Of a stretch of 64,000 bases of DNA, positions 1 to 9,409 are shown piece after piece. Position 1 is the stretch's first letter. Each line of letters starts with the position of its first letter. Where the stretch lies: contig NZ_CP088252.1 of the NCBI RefSeq assembly GCF_021117385.1, positions 3,424,521 to 3,488,520 on the forward strand, given 5' to 3'. Source of the DNA: Frateuria soli (GTDB taxonomy: Bacteria; Pseudomonadota; Gammaproteobacteria; Xanthomonadales; Rhodanobacteraceae). Under the pieces are notes generated by a model. It did not search any database and had not been told where the DNA came from. It worked only from the letters and a program-made list of their open reading frames with translations. Made by a program: the position numbers and the translations under genes.

Positions 1-1332
<1,332 letters not shown>

Positions 1333-1341
1333 GCGGCCGTC

Positions 1342-1426
1342 CGGGATTCGGCATTCGGGATTCGGGATTCGTAAAAGCGAAGCCCGCTCGGTCTGACGAA
1401 TCCCAAATCCCGACACCCGAATCCCG
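1342..1426. repeat. Imperfect 31-bp palindrome between atpD and atpC
   Basis: Two 31-bp arms (1342-1372 and 1396-1426) are inverted copies with 27 of 31 positions matching. Each arm is built from the short word GGGATTCG repeated three to four times. In mRNA it would form a long hairpin with a 23-nt loop inside the atp operon. This is sequence observation; a role in differential expression or mRNA stability is inference. Confidence 0.75.
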
Positions 1427-1447
1427 TCGAGCAAAGCGAGACAACCC

Positions 1448-1876
1448 ATGACCACCACCATCCGCGTCGAAGTCGTCAGCGCCGAAGCCGCGATCTACTC
1501 GGGCGAAGCCACGATGGTCGTCGCCACCGGCGACCAGGGCGAACTGGGCATCACGCCCCGCCACGCCCCGCTGATCACCCGCCTGAAGCCGGGCAAGGTC
1601 GTCGTGACCGAGGCCGGCGGCGAGAAGGTCGACATCTCGATCACCGGCGGCGGCATCCTGGAGGTGCAGCCGCACGCGGTCACCGTGCTGGCCGACACGG
1701 CCGTGCGCTCCGAGGAGATCGACGAGGCCGCCGCGCTGGCCGCCAAGAAGGAAGCCGAGGAAGCCCTGGCCAACCGCTCCGAGGACATCGACGTGGCCGA
1801 GGCACAGGCCAAGCTGGTCGCAGCGCTGACCCAGCTGCAGGCGCTCGAGCGCCTGCGCAGGAACCTCAAGCACTGA
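1448..1876 (+). CDS. atpC: ATP synthase F1 subunit epsilon
   Basis: Epsilon subunit of the ATP synthase central stalk, which couples rotation to catalysis and can inhibit ATP hydrolysis. The 142-residue length is normal. The N-terminal beta-sandwich carries the family signature ([17 protein letters not shown], then [13 protein letters not shown] near residues 33-45), and the C-terminal 50 residues are Ala/Glu-rich helices. It is the last gene of the atp operon and is followed directly by a strong terminator. Confidence 0.96.
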   Translation: MTTTIRVEVVSAEAAIYSGEATMVVATGDQGELGITPRHAPLITRLKPGKVVVTEAGGEKVDISITGGGILEVQPHAVTVLADTAVRSEEIDEAAALAAKKEAEEALANRSEDIDVAEAQAKLVAALTQLQALERLRRNLKH

Positions 1877-1902
1877 CGGGCCGCCAGGGCCTGAAAGGAA
1901 CT

Positions 1903-1928
1903 CCGGCCCTCGCGCCGGCGTTTTTTTT
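1903..1928 (+). terminator. Intrinsic terminator of the atp operon
   Basis: A perfect CCGGC/GCCGG stem with a 6-nt loop is followed immediately by eight T residues (1921-1928), 26 bp after the atpC stop. It has the classical Rho-independent form. Confidence 0.9.
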
Positions 1929-2133
1929 GTGCAGTCGGCTTGCTGTCCATCCCTCATCGAGGACCGGGTAGAAGGTTGGCGTGGGAGACCGCTCCGCGAC
2001 GGGCGGTTTCCTGCGCGCCGGGCCCTCACGCGATCCTCTGGCGGGGGGAGGCGGGGAAGCACTGCCCGCGGTAGATTTGGTGCTTGCGGTCCCGCCCGCC
2101 AGGCTGTTCCGCGTCATCCAGGAAGGACCGAGC

Positions 2134-2652
2134 ATGATCCGTGCGATCACCCTGCCCGCTGCCGCCGTCCTGCTGGCCGGCTGTGCCCACACCGCGCAGA
2201 AACCGTCGGCCGGGCCCGGCCTCGGCTCGGCCAGTTATCGCGTCGCGGACGATACCGGTCTGGCGCACTACGACCTTGCGATGGGACAGGTCGCCATGGG
2301 CGCCACGCTCGAGGCGCACCAGGCGCCCGTCTACCCCGAGGCCATGCTCGCCACATGCCCTGAGCGGGTCGAACTGCCGGCAAGGGTGATCGTCGGCATG
2401 CAAGGAAGCGTGGACGAAGTGCGGATGAGTCCGCCGCCGGCCCAGCAGGCCTTCGCCCAGGCAGTGCGGCAGGCCGTGCGGGGCTGGCGCTACACCCCGC
2501 TCACGATCACCCGCTGGGCCGCCAACGCGGACGGCACCAGCCATCCGGTGGACACCGAGGCCAAGCCCTTCAGCCTCGACTACGTGTTCACCTTCCGCTG
2601 CGAGCACGGCCATACCTCGGTGACCTCGGGCCCGGAGCAGGCCGCCCGCTGA
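2134..2652 (+). CDS. Small lipoprotein with TonB-C-like domain
   Basis: 172-residue predicted lipoprotein. The signal peptide ends in the lipobox LLAGC (cysteine near residue 18). Residues about 65-120 resemble a TonB C-terminal fold: VYPEAML, then a beta-strand region (ARVIVGMQGSVDEVRM), then AVRQAVRGWRYTPL, the usual end of that domain. There is no N-terminal TonB membrane helix, so it is unlikely to be an energy transducer itself. The ATG at 2134 was chosen because AGGAAGGA lies 6 bp upstream; an in-frame longer reading has no such site. It stands alone after the atp terminator. Function unknown. Confidence 0.75.
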   Translation: MIRAITLPAAAVLLAGCAHTAQKPSAGPGLGSASYRVADDTGLAHYDLAMGQVAMGATLEAHQAPVYPEAMLATCPERVELPARVIVGMQGSVDEVRMSPPPAQQAFAQAVRQAVRGWRYTPLTITRWAANADGTSHPVDTEAKPFSLDYVFTFRCEHGHTSVTSGPEQAAR

Positions 2653-2726
2653 CAGCGTCACCTTGGACGCGACGCTTACACTCGCCCGCCTAGACTTCAA
2701 GGCGGACTGGGCTGCCAGGAGCGCGC

Positions 2727-3809
2727 ATGAGACACGTTGCCCGCCGCACGCTGATCGTCGTGCTGGCCATCGTTGCGCTGCTGATGGTGGCGCGGCTGGC
2801 CCTGCCCTACGTGGTCAAGGATTACCTGAATCGCAGGATGGACCGCATGGGCGATTACCACGGGCACGTCGCCGACGTGGACATCCACCTCTGGCGCGGC
2901 GCCTACAGCCTGGGCGACCTTCGCATCGAAAAGGTCGACGGCAAGTTACCGGTCCCCTTCTTCTCCGCCGCCACCACCGACATCGCGATCAGCTGGCGCG
3001 CGCTCACCCACGGCACGGTCCGTGCCCGGGTCGACTTCGACCACGCCAGCCTCAACTTCGTCGACGGTGGGGACAAGGCGCCCAGCCAGGTAGGCACCGG
3101 CGTGGACTGGCGCCAGCAGCTCGAAGGACTGGTGCCGATCCGCCTGGACGAGGTGACCGTGCACCACAGCCAGGTGACCTTCCACAACTTCGTATCCCAT
3201 CCCAAGGTGGACCTGAAGATGACCGACGTGGAGGCCACGGCGGTCAACCTGAGCAACGCCAATCGCAGCCATGGCAGCCGCGTGGCCGATTTCCACGCCA
3301 CTGCGAAGGTGCTCGGCAACGCGCCGCTGATGGCGGATGCAAGCTTCGATCCGCTGGATCCGAAGCTGCTCGACTTCACCTTCGACCTGCGCATCAGGGA
3401 CATCCAGCTCGAGCGCCTCAATGATCTTGCCCGCGCGTACGCCAAGCTCGACTTCGCCGGCGGCAGCGGCACCTTCGTGATGCAGTTGCAGGCACGCAAC
3501 GGTGAACTCAACGGCTATGCCAAGCCGCTGCTGCACGACGTCAAGGTGTTCAGCTGGAAGCAGGACGTCGAGCAGGACGAGGAGAACCCGCTGCGGGTCG
3601 CCTGGGAGGCGGTCGCCAATGGCATCACCTGGCTGTTCAAGAACCACGAGAAGGACCAGTTCGCCACCCGGGTGCCGATCAGCGGACGCATCGACGACAA
3701 GGACCTCGGCGCCTGGCAGGCGGTGATCAACGTATTGCACAACGCGTTCGTGCAGGCCTATACGCCCAAGCTCGAAGACCTGGAGCCGGCGCCCGAGAAG
3801 AAGGACTGA
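2727..3809 (+). CDS. DUF748 / AsmA-like envelope protein
   Basis: 360-residue protein with one N-terminal membrane helix (residues about 8-28) and a long periplasmic part rich in beta-strands. The segment beginning [20 protein letters not shown] is typical of DUF748, a family related to AsmA and TamB that is thought to act in the cell envelope, possibly in lipid traffic. The full length fits the shorter members. It lies 74 bp after the lipoprotein gene and 64 bp before glmU, all on the same strand. The exact role is not known for this family. Confidence 0.8.
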   Translation: MRHVARRTLIVVLAIVALLMVARLALPYVVKDYLNRRMDRMGDYHGHVADVDIHLWRGAYSLGDLRIEKVDGKLPVPFFSAATTDIAISWRALTHGTVRARVDFDHASLNFVDGGDKAPSQVGTGVDWRQQLEGLVPIRLDEVTVHHSQVTFHNFVSHPKVDLKMTDVEATAVNLSNANRSHGSRVADFHATAKVLGNAPLMADASFDPLDPKLLDFTFDLRIRDIQLERLNDLARAYAKLDFAGGSGTFVMQLQARNGELNGYAKPLLHDVKVFSWKQDVEQDEENPLRVAWEAVANGITWLFKNHEKDQFATRVPISGRIDDKDLGAWQAVINVLHNAFVQAYTPKLEDLEPAPEKKD

Positions 3810-3873
3810 CCAGTCCGCTTCACGAACGCGCTGTTATCCTCGGCGGCCATCGAAAGCCTCCACTGGTACCCGC

Positions 3874-5247
3874 ATGCCCGTTCCGCCCCTGCACGTCGTG
3901 ATCCTCGCCGCCGGCGAGGGCAAGCGCATGAAATCCCGCAAGCCGAAGGTACTCATGCCGTTGGCGGGCAGGCCGCTGCTGGCGCACGTGCTGGACACCG
4001 CCCGGGCGCTGTCTCCGGACACGATCCACGTCGTCTATGGCCACGCCGGCGAACAGGTGCGAGCCGCCTTCGCCGCAGCCCCGGACATCGAATGGGTCGA
4101 ACAGGCCGAACGCCTGGGCACCGGCCATGCCGTGGCGCAGGCGCTGGCCCATGTCCCCGACGGCGCCCGTGTGCTGGTGCTCTACGGCGACGTGCCGCTG
4201 CTGCGCGCCGAAACGCTGGCGCCGCTGCTGGCCGCCAGGCGCCTCGCGCTGCTGGCCATCGTGCTGGACAACCCCTGCGGCTACGGCCGCGTGCAGCGCG
4301 ACGCCGAGGGTCGTGTCGCGGGGGTGGTGGAGGAGAAGGATGCCGACGCCGCGCAGCGCGCCATCCGCCTGGTCAACACCGGCATCCTCGCCGGCGAGGC
4401 TGCCGCGCTGCGCAGCTGGATCGGGCGGCTGGAGCGCAACAACGCGCAGGGCGAGTACTACCTCACCGACGTCTTTGCGATGGCCGCCGCCGAGGGCTGC
4501 CCCGCCGACTGCATCGAGTGCGCCGATCCGGTCGAGGCGGCCGGTGCCAACAACCCGCTGCAACTGACCGAACTGGAAGACCACCATCGCCGCCGCGCGA
4601 CCGGCGAGCTGCTGCTGGCGGGCGTGCGCATGGCCGATCCGTTGCGGCTGGACGTGCGCGGCCAGGTGCAGGCCGGCATGGACGTGGAGCTGGATGTCGA
4701 CGTGGTGCTGGAAGGCCGCGTGTCGCTCGGCGACGACGTGCGCGTGGGCCCGTTCGTGCGCCTCAAGGACGTGCAGCTGGCCGCCGGCACCGTGGTGCTG
4801 GCGCATTGTGACCTGGAGGGCGTGGTCACCCACGGCCCCTGCGCCATCGGCCCGTTCGCGCGCCTGCGCACGGGCACCGAGCTCGCCGCCGGCGTGCACA
4901 TCGGCAACTTCGTCGAGACCAAGCAGGCCTACCTGGGCGAAGGCAGCAAGGCCAACCACCTCACCTACCTGGGCGATGCGCGCATTGGCGCGGGCGTCAA
5001 CGTCGGCGCAGGCACCATCACCTGCAACTACGACGGCGCCAACAAGCACCTGACACGGATCGGGGACGGCGCCTTCATCGGTTCCAACAGCGCGCTGGTG
5101 GCGCCGGTGACGATCGGCGCCAACGCCACCATCGGTGCCGGTTCGGTGATCACCAAGGATGCGCCCGAGGGCGAACTCACGCTCGGACGCGGGCGGCAGC
5201 AGACCGTCCCGGGCTACAGGCGGCCCGTGAAGAAAACGAAACCGTAG
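3874..5247 (+). CDS. glmU: Bifunctional UDP-GlcNAc pyrophosphorylase / glucosamine-1-P acetyltransferase
   Basis: Makes UDP-N-acetylglucosamine, the precursor of peptidoglycan and lipopolysaccharide, in two steps: acetylation of glucosamine-1-phosphate, then uridylyl transfer. The N-terminal half has the nucleotidyltransferase signature [17 protein letters not shown] (residues about 11-27) and the metal-site context LYGDVPLL. The C-terminal half is a left-handed beta-helix of hexapeptide repeats with the acetyltransferase stretch NLHTYLGD-like ([12 protein letters not shown] as [12 protein letters not shown]) and TCNYDGANK. The 457-residue length is normal. glmS, often next to it, is not in the window; the next gene is convergent. 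Confidence 0.96.
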   Translation: MPVPPLHVVILAAGEGKRMKSRKPKVLMPLAGRPLLAHVLDTARALSPDTIHVVYGHAGEQVRAAFAAAPDIEWVEQAERLGTGHAVAQALAHVPDGARVLVLYGDVPLLRAETLAPLLAARRLALLAIVLDNPCGYGRVQRDAEGRVAGVVEEKDADAAQRAIRLVNTGILAGEAAALRSWIGRLERNNAQGEYYLTDVFAMAAAEGCPADCIECADPVEAAGANNPLQLTELEDHHRRRATGELLLAGVRMADPLRLDVRGQVQAGMDVELDVDVVLEGRVSLGDDVRVGPFVRLKDVQLAAGTVVLAHCDLEGVVTHGPCAIGPFARLRTGTELAAGVHIGNFVETKQAYLGEGSKANHLTYLGDARIGAGVNVGAGTITCNYDGANKHLTRIGDGAFIGSNSALVAPVTIGANATIGAGSVITKDAPEGELTLGRGRQQTVPGYRRPVKKTKP

Positions 5248-5451
5248 GAAACGCACCTGCGCGCAACCGCAGGCTGGACGAGCCCGTCAGTCGTGCAGGG
5301 CCGGCGCCGGGCGGGACGCGATTCACCCCGGGCGCCTCGGGGGCGGCTGCCAGTGCACGAGCGCACCTGTGCGCGACGGCCACGCATGGTCGGGCCACGC
5401 GGTCGCGGACAGGCGCTTCCGCAACCGCGAACCGCATCTTCCGGTGAAGCC

Positions 5452-6453
5452 TCAGGCGTAACGCCAGCCGTCGATTTCCACCAGCAACTCCCTGCGGCAG
5501 ATGTCGCCGTGCAGCAGCAGCACGGGCACGCCGGGCAGGCGGTGGGCGATGAACTCGCGCACCTGCGCAGCATCGGCGGGATGGCGCACGTAGGCCTTCA
5601 GCGGCGACTGGGTATCGAAGCCGGACGCCAGCCGCCCGTGCGCCAGCAGCGCCTCCAGATTGGTGAAGGTCTCCTCCAGCTGTGCCTGCAGGTCGTCCTG
5701 GTGCGCGGAGGCATGGCCAACCACCGCCGCGGTACCGGAAATGGCCAGCGCATCCCGTGCCGGCAGCAGCATCGCGCGTGCGAAGCTCGGCGGCGTGCGG
5801 CCGTACTGCCGGGGATAGCACCAGGCGCTGACCTGGCGCGGATTCTCGATCCGCTCGCCCGGCTGGTCGCAGGCCAGCAGGTAAACCTGCAGGCGCCCGC
5901 TGGGGCCGTGGTGACCGATCGCGGTGGCTGCCGGGAAGCCCTCGGCAAAAAAATCGCCCATGCCGGTGGCGCGACCCTCGCAGAAGAGCTTGTAACGCTC
6001 GGCGTCGCCCTCGCCCCGGTTGATCGCTTCCAGGTAATTCCAGATGCGCAGCACATGGCGCTCGGGGCGGCTCTCGACCAACCGGCGCAATGCCTCGTAG
6101 GCATGCGTGGCCGCCGGGCAGGGGCCGCCATGGTCGGCCTCGTCCACGTCCACTGCGGCGAACAGCCAGCCGCCGCCGGCCGCCCAGCGCACGTCGCCGT
6201 CGCGGCCGTGGGTCACCGCGGCATCCACTTGCCACAGCTCCAGCGAGGTGGGCGCATCGAAGCTTTCCAGCGCCACGCGGAACCAGCGCGGGTCCTCTTC
6301 CACCGGGTGGGCGTTGCCGAAACCGAACACCGCCAGCGTGCCGTCTTCGGCCAGCACGGTCGCCACGTCACCACTGCGGTAGGCGACCCGCGGCGCGCGG
6401 CGCGGCAGCGGTTCGGCCAGTGCGTTTTCACAACCCTGCATCATGCCTTGCAA
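5452..6453 (-). CDS. xanB2: XanB2-like chorismatase (3-/4-hydroxybenzoate synthase)
   Basis: 333-residue member of the FkbO/Hyg5/XanB2 chorismatase family, which splits chorismate to hydroxybenzoate and pyruvate. In Xanthomonas XanB2 supplies 3-hydroxybenzoate for xanthomonadin and 4-hydroxybenzoate for ubiquinone. Recognisable blocks include LRIWNYLEAINRGEGDAERYKLFCEGRA (cut here: LRIWNYLEAIN, ERYKLFCEGR near residues 136-160) and the C-terminal LLLHGDICRRELLVEIDG. It is divergent from the acyl carrier protein gene with about 80 bp between the starts, which fits joint control with the pathway block. Start could also be one of two ATGs 9-12 bp downstream. The family call is firm; which hydroxybenzoate it makes cannot be read from sequence alone. 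Confidence 0.88.
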   Translation of the reverse strand: MQGMMQGCENALAEPLPRRAPRVAYRSGDVATVLAEDGTLAVFGFGNAHPVEEDPRWFRVALESFDAPTSLELWQVDAAVTHGRDGDVRWAAGGGWLFAAVDVDEADHGGPCPAATHAYEALRRLVESRPERHVLRIWNYLEAINRGEGDAERYKLFCEGRATGMGDFFAEGFPAATAIGHHGPSGRLQVYLLACDQPGERIENPRQVSAWCYPRQYGRTPPSFARAMLLPARDALAISGTAAVVGHASAHQDDLQAQLEETFTNLEALLAHGRLASGFDTQSPLKAYVRHPADAAQVREFIAHRLPGVPVLLLHGDICRRELLVEIDGWRYA

Positions 6454-6470
6454 ACCCGGAGCAACAGGGT

Positions 6471-6479
6471 TGCTATGTT
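6471..6479 (+). promoter_or_regulatory. Candidate extended -10 element for the polyene block
   Basis: TGC followed by TATGTT fits an extended -10 promoter and would start the transcript near 6486, about 50 nt before the acyl carrier protein start. No well-spaced -35 was seen, as expected for extended -10 promoters. Low certainty. Confidence 0.35.
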
Positions 6480-6534
6480 ACACTCCGCGCCTGTTGCCGC
6501 CGGGGGGAGGCACGCATGGGGTACGGAAAAAAGC

Positions 6535-6804
6535 ATGGCAGAACAGACCGCGGCCCAGCACGAGCTGGCCACCTTGATCGTACAAAGCCTGAACCTGGAA
6601 TCGGTTGCGCCCGAGCAGATCGAACCGGATGCTCCGCTGTTCGGTGGCGACCTTGGCCTGGATTCGATCGACGCCCTGGAAATCGCGCTGGCAGTGTCCA
6701 AGCGCTACGGCTTCCAGCTGCGTTCGGACAATCCGGACAACAAGCGCATCTTCACCAGCCTGGCCACACTCTCGGCGCACGTCGAGCAGAATCGCGCTGC
6801 CTGA
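6535..6804 (+). CDS. Acyl carrier protein of the aryl polyene block
   Basis: 89-residue acyl carrier protein. The phosphopantetheine attachment serine is S44 in GLDSIDALEIAL. It would carry the aryl-polyene chain during elongation. The ATG at 6535 has GGAAAA just upstream and gives the usual ACP length; an in-frame ATG at 6475 would add 20 residues with no ACP similarity. First gene of a co-directional block that continues to 12901. It corresponds to ApeE/F-type or XanC-type carriers of aryl polyene clusters. Confidence 0.9.
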   Translation: MAEQTAAQHELATLIVQSLNLESVAPEQIEPDAPLFGGDLGLDSIDALEIALAVSKRYGFQLRSDNPDNKRIFTSLATLSAHVEQNRAA

Positions 6805-6874
6805 GCCGGCGCGCCGGCGTCCTCGTGACGCCCTCGCCCACCCATCGCGCGGATCATCGTTCTTTCCAACCCTG

Positions 6875-7594
6875 ATGCACGCGCACGTCATGTCCGATCT
6901 CCGGCGCCCCGGTGGGCGCCCGCTACCGCTGTTGCTCGCCTACCCGTTGCTGGCCCTCGCCGGTGCGTTGCTGCACCGGCAGGTTCTGTCGCTGGCGGCG
7001 CTGTCGCTGCTGCTGGGCCTGCTGTGGTGGCCAGCGCTGCGCGAACGCCGCCCCGGCGCCTGGTTGCTGTGGCTGGGCCTGTCGGGCGTCATAGCCTGGC
7101 TCGCCGCGCGGGACCTGGCCTCGCTGCTGCTCGACGCGGTGCCGGTACTGTTGAACCTGCTGCTGGCCTGGATATTCGGGCGGACCCTGCGGGCCGGCCG
7201 GCAGCCGCTGGTGGCGCAATTCGTCGAGGCGATCGAAGGGCCGCAGCGGTTGCTCCTGCCGGGCGTCGCTCCGTACGCGCGCCGGCTTACCGCATTCTGG
7301 AGCGTCCTGCTGACCGGCCAGGCGCTGCTGCTGGGCACGCTGCTGACCTGCCAGGTCCCGGGCGGCCTGCTCGAACGCATGGGCGTGGTCCCGCCATGGC
7401 CGCTGCCGCAGGCATGGGTGCAGGGCTACGTGCACCTGGGGGCCTACCTGCTGATCGCGGTGGTGTTCGCGCTGGAGTACCTGTTCCGTCGCTGGCACCT
7501 TCGGCACTTGCCGCACCTGGGTCTGCATGATTTGTTGCACCGGCTGGCATTACGCTGGCCCCAGCTGATCCGCGGCAGGAACCGCGCGCCATGA
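6875..7594 (+). CDS. COG4648-type membrane protein of aryl polyene clusters
   Basis: 239-residue integral membrane protein with about six hydrophobic segments, starting at PLLLAYPLLALAGALL. Small membrane proteins of this type (COG4648) sit between the acyl carrier protein and the dehydratase in aryl polyene and xanthomonadin clusters; their biochemical role is unknown. Start is ATG 6875 or 6890. Its stop overlaps the next start by four bases, indicating translational coupling. Confidence 0.75.
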   Translation: MHAHVMSDLRRPGGRPLPLLLAYPLLALAGALLHRQVLSLAALSLLLGLLWWPALRERRPGAWLLWLGLSGVIAWLAARDLASLLLDAVPVLLNLLLAWIFGRTLRAGRQPLVAQFVEAIEGPQRLLLPGVAPYARRLTAFWSVLLTGQALLLGTLLTCQVPGGLLERMGVVPPWPLPQAWVQGYVHLGAYLLIAVVFALEYLFRRWHLRHLPHLGLHDLLHRLALRWPQLIRGRNRAP

Positions 7595-7896
7595 GCATCG
7601 ACAGCTATCACGCCACCTTTTCCTTTCCCGCCGGGCACCCGAGCCTGCCGGGCCATTTCCCCGGCCGCCCGCTGGTCGCCGGCGTGCTGTTGCTGGAGAA
7701 GGTCGCCGAGGCCCTGCGCGCCTGGCGCGGCCAGCGGCTGGCCTGCGTGCGCGAGGCCAAGTTCGTCGCGCCGCTCCAACCGGAAGAGTCCGCCGAACTG
7801 CAATTGACGCCGGCCGGCGCGCAGGTACGCTTCGAGCTTCGCCGCGACGGCATCCTGCTGGCCCGCGGCCTGGTCGAGGGAGCGGCGGACGCATGA
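7591..7896 (+). CDS. FabZ-like hot-dog 3-hydroxyacyl-ACP dehydratase
   Basis: 101-residue single hot-dog domain. The block SLPGHFPGRPLVAGVLLLEKV (split here as SLPGHFPGRPLVAGV, residues 18-32) matches the FabA/FabZ active-site loop, with H22 in the catalytic position. It is shorter than FabZ (about 150 residues), as are the ApeI-type dehydratases of aryl polyene clusters. It would remove water after each ketoreduction to give the conjugated polyene. Overlaps both neighbours by four bases. Confidence 0.82.
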   Translation: MSIDSYHATFSFPAGHPSLPGHFPGRPLVAGVLLLEKVAEALRAWRGQRLACVREAKFVAPLQPEESAELQLTPAGAQVRFELRRDGILLARGLVEGAADA

Positions 7897-8846
7897 CCCA
7901 TCACTGGCAGACCCGGCCCGAAGGCGGCGGACGCTTCGCGCTGTGGCTGATCCGCAACATCGCGCTGTACGGCGGGCGGCGGTTCGGGCGGCTGTTCCTG
8001 TACCCGATCACGCTGTACTTCTTCCTGCGCCGCGGTCCGGAGCGCGCGGCCTCGCGCGCGTACCTGTCCCGCGTGTTCGGCCGCCGCGCCTCGGCCTGGC
8101 AGGTGATGCGGCACATCCACTGCTTCGCCGCCACGATCATGGACCGGATCTTCCTGCTCGCGCACGGCGAGAAGAGCTTCGAGATCGAGACCGTCGGGCT
8201 GGAGCTGCTCGACGAGCGCCTGGCGCGCGGACACGGCGTGCTGCTGTTCGGCTCGCACCAGGGCAGCTTCGAAGCCCTGCGGGCGATCGGCGCGCGTCGC
8301 CCGCAAATGCCGCTGCGCGTGCTGCTGGACAAGCAGAAGACCCCGGCGATGACCGAACTGCTCGAGGCGCTGGCGCCGGAAGTGGGCGCCTGCGTGATCG
8401 ATGCCTCGCAGGATGGCACCTCGATCACCCTGGCCATCGCCGAAGCGTGCCGGCAGGGCGCGCTGGTCGCGCTGCTGGCCGATCGCGGGCGCAGCCACGA
8501 GGCGTTGCGGCACGCGCCGTTCCTGGGCCAGCCCGCGCCGTTCCCGGTCGGCCCCTGGCTTCTGGCCCATTCGCTGAAGGTGCCGGTGGTGCTGTGCTTC
8601 GGGCTCTACCTGGGCGGCCGCCGCTACCGGCTGGTGTTCGAGCCGCTGGCCGAGCAGGTGGACATCCCGCGCCATGCCCGCGGTCCGGCACTGGACGCGC
8701 TCATCGCACGTTACGCCCAGCGGCTGGAGCATTACGTGCACGTGGCCCCCTACAACTGGTTCAATTTCTATGACTTCTGGCAGCAAGATCGGCGCGGCGC
8801 TGTGCATTCTGATCCTGGCCTGCTCGGCGAACGCCTCGGCACCTGA
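7893..8846 (+). CDS. LPLAT-family acyltransferase of the polyene block
   Basis: 317-residue lysophospholipid-type acyltransferase related to LpxL/HtrB. The HX4E motif is visible as GSHQGSFEAL near residues 124-133, followed by a basic substrate region. In aryl polyene clusters an enzyme of this family is thought to transfer the finished polyenoyl chain to a lipid anchor in the membrane. ATGA overlap with the preceding dehydratase. The C-terminal 77 bp overlap the start of the next gene in another frame. Confidence 0.82.
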   Translation: MTHHWQTRPEGGGRFALWLIRNIALYGGRRFGRLFLYPITLYFFLRRGPERAASRAYLSRVFGRRASAWQVMRHIHCFAATIMDRIFLLAHGEKSFEIETVGLELLDERLARGHGVLLFGSHQGSFEALRAIGARRPQMPLRVLLDKQKTPAMTELLEALAPEVGACVIDASQDGTSITLAIAEACRQGALVALLADRGRSHEALRHAPFLGQPAPFPVGPWLLAHSLKVPVVLCFGLYLGGRRYRLVFEPLAEQVDIPRHARGPALDALIARYAQRLEHYVHVAPYNWFNFYDFWQQDRRGAVHSDPGLLGERLGT

Positions 8847-9408
8847 TGCCACCGACACGCTGATCGGGCAGCTGGGCCACCCCGCGCCGGCGCGCACCGC
8901 GTTTGCCGAAGCGCGCTTCATGCAGGTACTGGACCGGCCGCTGGTGGTCTCCGGCGAGCTGGCCTGGCTGGGCGGCGATACGCTCGTGCGCCACGTCTCC
9001 AAGCCGCATGAGGAAACCGCGCGCATCGCCGACGGCAAGGTCACGCAGCAGCGCGAAGGCAAGGGCGAGCGCAGCTTCTCGCTGGAGCGCGCGCCGCAGC
9101 TGAAGGTGCTGGTCGACAGCTTCGTGGCGCTGCTCGGTGGCGACCCGCGCCGCCTGCGCCAGGCCTTCGCGATCGCCCGTCGCGGCGACGCCACGGGTGC
9201 CTGGACGCTGATCCTCACGCCGCGCGACCTGGAGGTCGCGCGCACGGTGGCCACCATCCGCATCGACGGCGAGGGCAAGGAGGCGCGCTGCATGTGGATG
9301 CAGGAAGCGGATGGCGATGTCGCCGTCGACCTGCTCGGGAGCCTGGCCGCGAAGATGCCGGCCGAGCCGACCCGCGAGGCGCTCGCCGCGCTCTGCAAGG
9401 GCGCCTGA
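8770..9408 (+). CDS. LolA-like periplasmic carrier protein
   Basis: 212-residue secreted protein with a clear signal peptide (hydrophobic core AALCILILACSANASA, cleavage predicted after ANASA). The mature part resembles LolA-type outer-membrane lipoprotein carriers, which bind acyl chains in an open beta-barrel; such proteins are constant members of aryl polyene clusters and probably ferry the product across the periplasm. The ATG at 8770 makes an unusual 77-bp overlap with the acyltransferase gene; no later start would keep the signal peptide. Next start follows by 1 bp. Confidence 0.78.
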   Translation: MTSGSKIGAALCILILACSANASAPDATDTLIGQLGHPAPARTAFAEARFMQVLDRPLVVSGELAWLGGDTLVRHVSKPHEETARIADGKVTQQREGKGERSFSLERAPQLKVLVDSFVALLGGDPRRLRQAFAIARRGDATGAWTLILTPRDLEVARTVATIRIDGEGKEARCMWMQEADGDVAVDLLGSLAAKMPAEPTREALAALCKGA

Positions 9409-9409
9409 C

